Shown here piece after piece: positions 1-4,365 of a stretch of 5,450 nt of DNA; positions within the stretch are counted from its first letter, which is position 1; every line of letters begins with the position of its first letter. Made by a program: the position numbers and the translations under genes. Origin of the DNA: Anaerolineales bacterium (lineage in GTDB: Bacteria; Chloroflexota; Anaerolineae; Anaerolineales; Villigracilaceae); assembly GCA_015489255.1 (NCBI GenBank), contig WGAD01000165.1, positions 1-5,450 of the forward strand. The letters are read 5' to 3'. The notes beneath the pieces are model-generated. The model was given only the letters and a program-made list of their open reading frames with translations. It was not told the DNA's origin and searched no databases.

Positions 1-20
1 CAGATGTGTATAAGAGACAG
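1..20 (+). other. Residual Nextera/Tn5 transposase adapter (not genomic)
   Basis: Positions 2-20 read AGATGTGTATAAGAGACAG, the 19-bp Tn5 mosaic end used in Nextera libraries. The C at position 1 matches the last base of the read-1 adapter stem, whereas the read-2 stem ends in G. The adapter puts a TAA stop (11-13) in the frame of the real gene that follows. It also creates a false ATG at 4-6, whose peptide begins MCIRDR, a recurrent artefact in metagenome protein sets. Genomic sequence starts at about position 21. Confidence 0.97.
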
Positions 21-22
21 AT

Positions 23-1960
23 GTCACGTTTACCGAGGATGGCCGCACGTTCAACAGCGAGGCCGAGCTGGCGGTTGCCCACGCTTCCGTGCCCGATCTG
101 ACGATCGGCCCGGACGGTCAGCTGTGGATGTATTACGTCAACGGCATTCCTGGACAGCATGGCATTTTCGTTTCCCGGCGGACGGAAACGGGCGCCTGGG
201 AGACGGTCGGCTGTGTGACGCTGGACGGCGCTTTCAACGGCAATGCGGTCGATCCCAATGTCACCCGCCTGCCAGATGGACGTTACCGCCTGGTGTACTT
301 CGAAGGAAACTTTGTTTCGCAAACGTTGGCGCCGGGCGACCCAAACCCCATTTACAGCGCCATTTCGGAGGATGGGCTTCACTTTACGGTAGAGGGTCGC
401 ATCTTCTCCTATGAAGGCGCAACCGACCCCAGCCTGGTGCAATTGCCCGATGGTTCCTGGCGGTTGGCCGTCAAAGCCGGCGGGCGGACGGTGGTCGCTG
501 CCAGCCCGGACGGGCAAAACTTTGAGCCCATCAGCGAGGTGCAATGGAACGGCATCCCCGAGCTGTACGTCTTCCCGGATGGCAGCCTGGGGTTGTATTT
601 GGCTCGCTTCTTCCTTTCCTCCGATGGCGGCCAAACCTGGCAGCCCCGGGAAGATATTGTGGCGCCCGGGAACGGCAACGACCCCTCTCTGGTGGCCTTG
701 CCACAAGGAGGGTATGCCTTTGCCTTCAAGAAAGTGGAAATGGAGGCCGCTCCAGGCGGTGGGCAACCCTCTGGCGGCCAACCGCCTGGCGGCCCGCCGG
801 GAAACCCGTTTGCCTCTCTGACGCTGGAACAGGAAGCCTGCCTGAAGGACGCCTGGGGCGAAGAGATTTTTGTCGCCATCACCGGCCTGGAACGCCCGCC
901 GGAACCGGATGAGATAGCGACGATGGAGGCCTGTGGCCTGCAACCACCCGGCATGGGCGGCCACGGGCAAGCCCCTGGCGGCCAGCCCCCGGGAGGCCAG
1001 CCCCCGGGAGGCCAGCCCCCGGGAGGCGGTTTTGGTTTGGCCAGCGGCAACCCGCAAGATGTGACGCTCAACCTGGACATCCGCGAGCCCTATCTGTTGG
1101 CTTTTCATGCCTGCAACATGGCGGAATACGCTTGCGATACGCCAGCCGATCATCAGGTATACCTGGCGCAGAGCGCAGACGGGAGAAACTGGTCGCTGAT
1201 CTCAGGCTGGCAGCCTTATAACGGCTCTGTCCCGGATCTCATCCGCCGGGGCGAAACGTTGTACATCTTCTCTCCAGGCACAGTGACCCGTTACCACCTG
1301 GACAGCGGGCTGCTGGAAGCAACCACCCGGGTAACCATCGAAGGATTGACGGATGGCTTCGTCGATCCTTCCCTGCTGCTGGATGACGACGGCAACCTGG
1401 TGCTCTTCTTCGTCTATGGGCGCATCGGCGGCGATCCGGGCGGCTGCCAGGAAGGTGAAACCAGCTGCACAGTTTCGGTGGGCGTAGCCCGCGAGGTACC
1501 CGGCAGCGATGGCACCCGCTTTACCCTGCTGGATCATAACGCCGTGGATGTGGAGATCAACGCCAACACGGATCTGAAGTCGGTTTCCGATCCCGATGTG
1601 TTCTACGACGGCGAGCGTTATGTGTTGTACGTTTCGCACGGGTTGTCCGTCTCTGTGTGGACAGCGGACGACTGGCAGCAGCCTTTCTCCCGCTGGGAGG
1701 CCTTGCCGCAAGGACTGCTGAGCTACGGCGCGGGAGGCGTGCCGAGCGGGTATTTTGACCCCAAGAGCGGGCAGTATTGGACGTATGTGCACTATGCGTC
1801 CGGGCCAGATATCCCCACAGAGATCCGTCTGGCGCAGCACCCCACCTTGGACGTGCGCTTGCAGCGCAGCGCCTTCACAACCGTGCTCAGCGGCGCAAGC
1901 ATCGGCCTGGGAGCGGACTACTTGGTGGCCAGCCCGTCTATTTTATACGACGCGCCCTGA
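23..1960 (+). CDS. Tandem five-bladed beta-propeller (GH43/sialidase-like) protein, 5'-truncated
   Basis: This is the 3' part of a gene for a probably exported protein; the enzyme activity or ligand is not identifiable. The frame is coding from the first genomic codon (23), giving 645 visible residues, so the GTG at 89 is an internal valine and not a start. Residues 1-242 form the N-terminal propeller. Blade motifs recur there: T4-F10, S115-F121 and S161-F167 (S-x-DG-x-x-F type) plus a canonical Asp-box S-x-D-x-G-x-T-W at 199-206, alternating with DP-x-L-V-LPDG strands. Residues 243-264 and 308-339 are Pro/Gly/Gln linkers. Between them, 264-307 is a short helical segment with Cys273 and Cys304. 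Residues 346-645 form a second propeller with SADGRNW at 384-390, VDPSL and SDPDVFYDG strands, and close Cys pairs 364/371 and 475/482 that would suit disulfides outside the cytoplasm. The signal peptide and RBS are lost with the 5' end. No catalytic triad of GH43 or sialidase can be assigned with confidence, so it may be a non-enzymatic binding protein. It ends with TGA, 24 bp from the convergent HAS-barrel gene. Confidence 0.85.
   Translation, partial: VTFTEDGRTFNSEAELAVAHASVPDLTIGPDGQLWMYYVNGIPGQHGIFVSRRTETGAWETVGCVTLDGAFNGNAVDPNVTRLPDGRYRLVYFEGNFVSQTLAPGDPNPIYSAISEDGLHFTVEGRIFSYEGATDPSLVQLPDGSWRLAVKAGGRTVVAASPDGQNFEPISEVQWNGIPELYVFPDGSLGLYLARFFLSSDGGQTWQPREDIVAPGNGNDPSLVALPQGGYAFAFKKVEMEAAPGGGQPSGGQPPGGPPGNPFASLTLEQEACLKDAWGEEIFVAITGLERPPEPDEIATMEACGLQPPGMGGHGQAPGGQPPGGQPPGGQPPGGGFGLASGNPQDVTLNLDIREPYLLAFHACNMAEYACDTPADHQVYLAQSADGRNWSLISGWQPYNGSVPDLIRRGETLYIFSPGTVTRYHLDSGLLEATTRVTIEGLTDGFVDPSLLLDDDGNLVLFFVYGRIGGDPGGCQEGETSCTVSVGVAREVPGSDGTRFTLLDHNAVDVEINANTDLKSVSDPDVFYDGERYVLYVSHGLSVSVWTADDWQQPFSRWEALPQGLLSYGAGGVPSGYFDPKSGQYWTYVHYASGPDIPTEIRLAQHPTLDVRLQRSAFTTVLSGASIGLGADYLVASPSILYDAP
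981..1025 (+). repeat. Three perfect tandem 15-bp repeats encoding Gly-Gln-Pro-Pro-Gly
   Basis: GCCAGCCCCCGGGAG occurs three times without a mismatch at 981-995, 996-1010 and 1011-1025, with a degenerate copy just before at 966-980. The unit is five codons, so gain or loss of copies keeps the frame. It encodes the second Pro/Gly/Gln linker of the propeller protein. A related but more diverged set encodes the first linker at about 750-810. Flexible linkers of this kind separate domains in secreted proteins. Confidence 0.9.
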
Positions 1961-1984
1961 ACCGCCCTCTGTTTTGGTGGAAGC

Positions 1985-2566
1985 CTAGACGATTTCGTTC
2001 AGGGCTTCCAGGGCAGGCAGCAACCGGTGGGGGTCGTCGCGCAGCAGCGCGATGACCTCCTCCGTCGCCCGGGTGAGCCAGTTCTCGGCGTTTTCGTGGG
2101 CGGCGGCCATTTGTTGCAGGTGGCTGGCCAGCACATCGCCCAGGGGTAGATCGCGATTCTGCACCAGGTGGCGCAGGTATCCCCAGCGGCCAGTGGGGGC
2201 AAAACGGCGCATTTCCTCCGCTGTGCAGAGATAGACCTCATCAAAACCCAGTGGTGGCTGCGGCGGGAGCAAGTGGTAGAGCCGTTCTCCCTGGCGGTAG
2301 CCGACGGCCTGCACGGACATTTCTACCGGCACCAGCCGCCTTTCGCGCATATCGGCGCGCACACTGGGGGGGACGCCGTTGCCCGTCAGCGTGCGGCGCA
2401 CCAGCCCGTCGTCCATGATTGAGATGTTGTAAATGACCCCATACACGGTTTGGCCGCTCATGGGGACGCGCACCAACGCGCCGAGGCGCGGGGCATCGAA
2501 AGCGGAAACCCGCACACCAGCCACAAAACCGCGCACGCTGGCGCTCATCAGATCGCCGATTTTCAT
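1985..2566 (-). CDS. Stand-alone HAS-barrel domain protein (HerA-type N-terminal domain)
   Basis: This 193-residue protein has an N-terminal small beta-barrel (about residues 1-100) of the HAS (HerA-ATP synthase) type. It opens MKIGDLMSASVRGFVAGVRV, followed by LGALVRVP (28-35), VYGVIYNI (41-48), DDGLVR (52-57) and a further strand region at 78-100. A Pro-rich turn (101-106) follows, then a mostly helical C-terminus (about 127-193). There is no Walker A or B motif, so it is not an ATPase. The family normally supplies the barrel at the start of the HerA translocase, which docks NurA. Here the barrel is a separate protein encoded directly after nurA, and the ATG overlaps the nurA TGA as ATGA. 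GGAGG at 2579-2575, 8 nt upstream and inside nurA, supports this start. Translational coupling and a shared complex with NurA are inferred. The gene ends with TAG, convergent with the propeller gene. Confidence 0.82.
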   Translation of the reverse strand: MKIGDLMSASVRGFVAGVRVSAFDAPRLGALVRVPMSGQTVYGVIYNISIMDDGLVRRTLTGNGVPPSVRADMRERRLVPVEMSVQAVGYRQGERLYHLLPPQPPLGFDEVYLCTAEEMRRFAPTGRWGYLRHLVQNRDLPLGDVLASHLQQMAAAHENAENWLTRATEEVIALLRDDPHRLLPALEALNEIV

Positions 2567-3771
2567 GGGTATTGCCTCCGGGTGGTGGGGGCGGCGGCCT
2601 CCTTGGCAGATTGCTTGGCCGAGGCCTCGTCCACTGGCAGCTGCCGCCGAATGAGTTCATTGTAAAGCAATTGTTCTACCTGGCGTTTCTCCTCGTGGGT
2701 GACCAGCGCCACCTCGTGGGCGCGGTGCAGCACATAAGGATAGGGTTTCACTGCGCCCAACAACCGCGCCTGTTCTACCAGGGTCAGGTGCAAAGCGTCG
2801 AGCAAGTCGGGCTGACGCGCTACCCAGGCGGGGGTTTCCACGCGCACCGGCCAGGGGTGGGCTTCGTCGCCGACGTTGAGGTAAAAAAAGCAGATCGCCA
2901 GGTCGCCCGGGTAGTGGGGGCGGCTGGACGATTGCAAGCCAAAGATAGCCGAGCGTTCACCGCTGCGCAAGAGGGGTTGTCCTGCCTGACCGAACAGCCA
3001 CCGGTCGCTGACGCCAGCCAGGGGGTGGTAAGCGTCCAGTTTGTTGGCTTCCGCGGAGAAGTGGGCCACTTCCAGCAGACGGGTAACCAGGTTGGCGCCG
3101 GGCTTGTCCACATATCCGGCGAGGGCCAGGCCGGCATCGCGCATGGCGGCGAGCAGCTGCTGGTAGCGGGCCAGGTACTGGGCAAAGGTGCGGGCGGTTT
3201 GGGCGTCTTTGCCGCCCCAGAGTTCCAGCGGGCCGTCGTTCAGCGCCAGGCAGAGTTCATCCTGGCAAAAGGCTTGCGCTTGTTCCAGCAGGAATTCTCG
3301 TTCTGCCAGGTCGCGCTTGAGGGAGAGCTCGGCTTCGCTGGGAAGGTTTTCTCCGTGGTAAAGGTCGGCGTTGAAAAAGAGACGGCTGCTCAAAGGCGTG
3401 TGGGGAGGGTCGGCGCTTTCCCAGCGCAGGACGATGCCGCCCAGGTTGATCAGCCCGAAGGGAACGGCGGCGTGCCGATCGGGGTAGATTTGCGAACCGT
3501 CCACGGCCAGGATCAGCCGCTGGCGCGCGGGTTTTTTGGGCAGGGGGTAACGGGCGTTGAGCGGATCGTCGAGGGGCAGGGCGCAGCGCAGCCGCGCGCC
3601 AGCGGCGCTCAGCTCTTCCACCTTGCGCCGCAGCGCCTCGTTTTGGGTGGCAAAGGTGTGCAGCCATTCGCGCGCCTGCTGACGACGGATGTCCAGGTCT
3701 TCGCTGGACGCGGCCAGCTGTTGCCCGGCTTCTTGCACGGCACGAAACACTTCGACAAAATCCAGGGGCAT
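2563..3771 (-). CDS. nurA: DNA double-strand break repair nuclease NurA
   Basis: The product is a 402-residue NurA-family nuclease, which with the HerA translocase resects DNA ends in recombinational repair; related pairs also occur in phage-defence loci. Family signposts are in order: the metal-binding AVDGSQIYPDRH (89-100, Asp91 the expected catalytic residue), LNDGPLELWG (177-186, Asp179), GYVDKPGANLVTRLLE (219-234), and the C-terminal PYPYVLHRAHEVALVTHEEK (343-362) with His352/Glu353 and His359. Residues 25-60 look like a helical or coiled-coil insertion before the core. Residues after about 375 are a low-complexity Ala/Lys tail. All expected motifs are intact, so it is probably active. 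GGAAAGG at 3783-3777, 5 nt before the ATG, supports the start. The gene is first in a two-gene operon with the HAS-barrel gene (ATGA overlap), transcribed from a promoter with a perfect TATAAT at 3822-3817. No HerA ATPase is in the window. Confidence 0.92.
   Translation of the reverse strand: MPLDFVEVFRAVQEAGQQLAASSEDLDIRRQQAREWLHTFATQNEALRRKVEELSAAGARLRCALPLDDPLNARYPLPKKPARQRLILAVDGSQIYPDRHAAVPFGLINLGGIVLRWESADPPHTPLSSRLFFNADLYHGENLPSEAELSLKRDLAEREFLLEQAQAFCQDELCLALNDGPLELWGGKDAQTARTFAQYLARYQQLLAAMRDAGLALAGYVDKPGANLVTRLLEVAHFSAEANKLDAYHPLAGVSDRWLFGQAGQPLLRSGERSAIFGLQSSSRPHYPGDLAICFFYLNVGDEAHPWPVRVETPAWVARQPDLLDALHLTLVEQARLLGAVKPYPYVLHRAHEVALVTHEEKRQVEQLLYNELIRRQLPVDEASAKQSAKEAAAPTTRRQYP
2575..2579 (-). 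promoter_or_regulatory. RBS of the HAS-barrel gene, inside nurA
   Basis: On the - strand this reads GGAGG, 8 nt before the ATG at 2566. It lies within the last codons of nurA. Together with the ATGA overlap it fixes the start and suggests coupled translation. Confidence 0.75.
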
Positions 3772-3776
3772 GGCGA

Positions 3777-3783
3777 CCTTTCC
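3777..3783 (-). promoter_or_regulatory. RBS of nurA
   Basis: On the - strand this reads GGAAAGG, 5 nt before the ATG at 3771. It is a moderate Shine-Dalgarno match and supports this ATG as the start. Confidence 0.6.
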
Positions 3784-3816
3784 GGCTTTTCGTCCAAAGG
3801 TAGAACGTCTGTTCAG

Positions 3817-3846
3817 ATTATACTGTAAAAAAACGGCCTGCGTGCA
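3817..3846 (-). promoter_or_regulatory. Promoter of the nurA/HAS-barrel operon
   Basis: On the - strand a perfect -10 box TATAAT lies at 3822-3817, predicting transcription to begin near 3810, about 38 nt before the nurA ATG. The -35 is weak: TGCACG at 3846-3841 with an 18-bp spacer matches TTGACA at only three positions. That -35 falls inside the hairpin of the upstream gene's terminator, so the two elements share DNA. The strong -10 and its placement just after a terminator are the main support. Confidence 0.6.
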
Positions 3847-3860
3847 GGCCGTTTTTTTTT
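3827..3860 (-). terminator. Intrinsic terminator of the membrane-protein gene, symmetric
   Basis: Bases 3834-3841 (CGGCCTGC) pair perfectly with 3844-3851 (GCAGGCCG), giving an 8-bp GC-rich stem with a very tight loop. Read on the - strand, the stem is preceded by nine A and followed by seven T. It begins 13 nt after the stop of the membrane-protein gene (3873). Because A and T tracts flank both sides, it would also work on the + strand, but no + strand gene ends nearby. It separates the membrane gene from nurA. Confidence 0.9.
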
Positions 3861-3872
3861 GCGGGGGCGGGA

Positions 3873-4247
3873 TCAGGTTTTATCGCCGATGATGATGGGC
3901 ACCAGCAGGGTGTAGAAGGGCAGCGCCAGGGAGCCGAGGGCCGGATTGTACCAGGGGAGAAAACGAAACGGCCCGCCGATGGCAAACATCCAGAAGATGG
4001 TAGAGATGGTCGAAAGCAGCACCTGCTTGCCTTTGTGTACGCGTTCTACCCGCCAAAGCCAGAGCGGCGTGACGACGACCAGGATGATGCAGGTTGCCCA
4101 GAGCAGTTTTTCCAGCATGGCCGGGTCGTTCTGATACGCTGAGGTGAGCACGCCGTCAATGGTCAGATAGGCCATGACGATTTCGGATGGAATGTGTTTC
4201 AGCACCCGCGAGAGGTAATTGTCGCTCGATTTGACAGCACGCGCCAT
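3873..4247 (-). CDS. Small conserved-looking membrane protein of unknown function
   Basis: This 124-residue protein has a short charged N-terminus (MARAVKSSDNYLSRVLKHIP) followed by several hydrophobic stretches. Residues 22-37 are moderately hydrophobic. Residues 48-66 (WATCIILVVVTPLWLW region) and 104-120 are clear membrane segments, and 77-92 is a likely one. The basic RVERVHKGK (66-74) sits between segments and probably faces the cytoplasm. The open frame continues upstream to 4547, but that extension would cross a terminator and the SH3b gene in another frame. The ATG at 4247 has AAGGAG 6 nt upstream and a good promoter, so it is the true start. The gene is monocistronic, with its own promoter (4275-4303) and terminator (3827-3860). 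The size and several-helix layout recall small holin-like or scaffold membrane proteins, but I do not recognise a characterised family and assign no function. Confidence 0.82.
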   Translation of the reverse strand: MARAVKSSDNYLSRVLKHIPSEIVMAYLTIDGVLTSAYQNDPAMLEKLLWATCIILVVVTPLWLWRVERVHKGKQVLLSTISTIFWMFAIGGPFRFLPWYNPALGSLALPFYTLLVPIIIGDKT

Positions 4248-4253
4248 GGAATT

Positions 4254-4259
4254 CTCCTT
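4254..4259 (-). promoter_or_regulatory. RBS deciding the membrane-protein start
   Basis: On the - strand this reads AAGGAG, 6 nt before the ATG at 4247. It is a near-ideal Shine-Dalgarno and rules out the much longer upstream extension of this frame. Confidence 0.85.
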
Positions 4260-4274
4260 GTGTGTGATGATTCC

Positions 4275-4303
4275 ACTGTACAGAAAACAGGGGAATTTGT
4301 CAA
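4275..4303 (-). promoter_or_regulatory. Sigma70-type promoter of the membrane-protein gene
   Basis: On the - strand a perfect -35 TTGACA (4303-4298) is followed after exactly 17 bp by TACAGT (4280-4275), which matches the -10 consensus at four of six positions. Transcription would begin near 4268, giving a leader of about 20 nt that holds the RBS. The promoter lies just downstream of the SH3b terminator. An 8-bp palindrome, CTGTACAG (4276-4283), overlaps the -10 and could be a binding site or chance. Confidence 0.75.
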
Positions 4304-4313
4304 CCGCTATACG

Positions 4314-4352
4314 AAAAAAAAAGACAAGGCCGACGTATTTGCGGCCTTGTCT
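4314..4352 (-). terminator. Intrinsic terminator of the SH3b-protein gene
   Basis: Bases 4322-4332 pair with 4342-4352 in a perfect 11-bp stem (AGACAAGGCCG with CGGCCTTGTCT) around a 9-nt loop. Read on the - strand it ends in a run of nine T (complement of 4314-4322; the first T closes the stem). It starts 13 nt after the TGA at 4366, a typical rho-independent terminator. It separates the SH3b gene from the membrane-protein gene. Confidence 0.92.
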
Positions 4353-4365
4353 GGCAAGAATGTGC

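Noticed and set aside
4..414. Open frame from an ATG at 4 encoding MCIRDR...
   Set aside because: Its start lies in the sequencing adapter, and the rest is an out-of-frame reading of the propeller gene rich in Arg and Pro.
981..1025. CRISPR-like or origin-type iterated repeat
   Set aside because: Units are contiguous without spacers, sit in frame in a coding region, and encode an ordinary flexible linker.
409..1080. - strand open frame rich in PGGWPPGGWPP
   Set aside because: It is the complement of the Pro/Gly/Gln linker and propeller codons. The apparent repeats are the 15-bp DNA repeats read backwards.
1985..3771. nurA locus as an anti-phage defence island
   Set aside because: NurA/HerA-like pairs can act in defence, but there is no ATPase, other defence gene or mobile element here. 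A repair role is the simpler reading.
2572..3828. Long + strand open frame (about 418 codons) opposite nurA
   Set aside because: It is an antisense shadow created by GC-rich codon use in nurA. It has no RBS or recognisable motif, and nurA carries all family motifs on the other strand.
3827..3860. Palindrome as an insertion-sequence end or attachment site
   Set aside because: A tight GC stem flanked by A and T tracts just after a stop codon is fully explained as an intrinsic terminator. There is no transposase or target duplication.
4276..4283. CTGTACAG as a LexA/SOS box
   Set aside because: It is only 8 bp and lacks the spacing of the known E. coli or Gram-positive LexA sites. An 8-bp palindrome is expected by chance at this scale.
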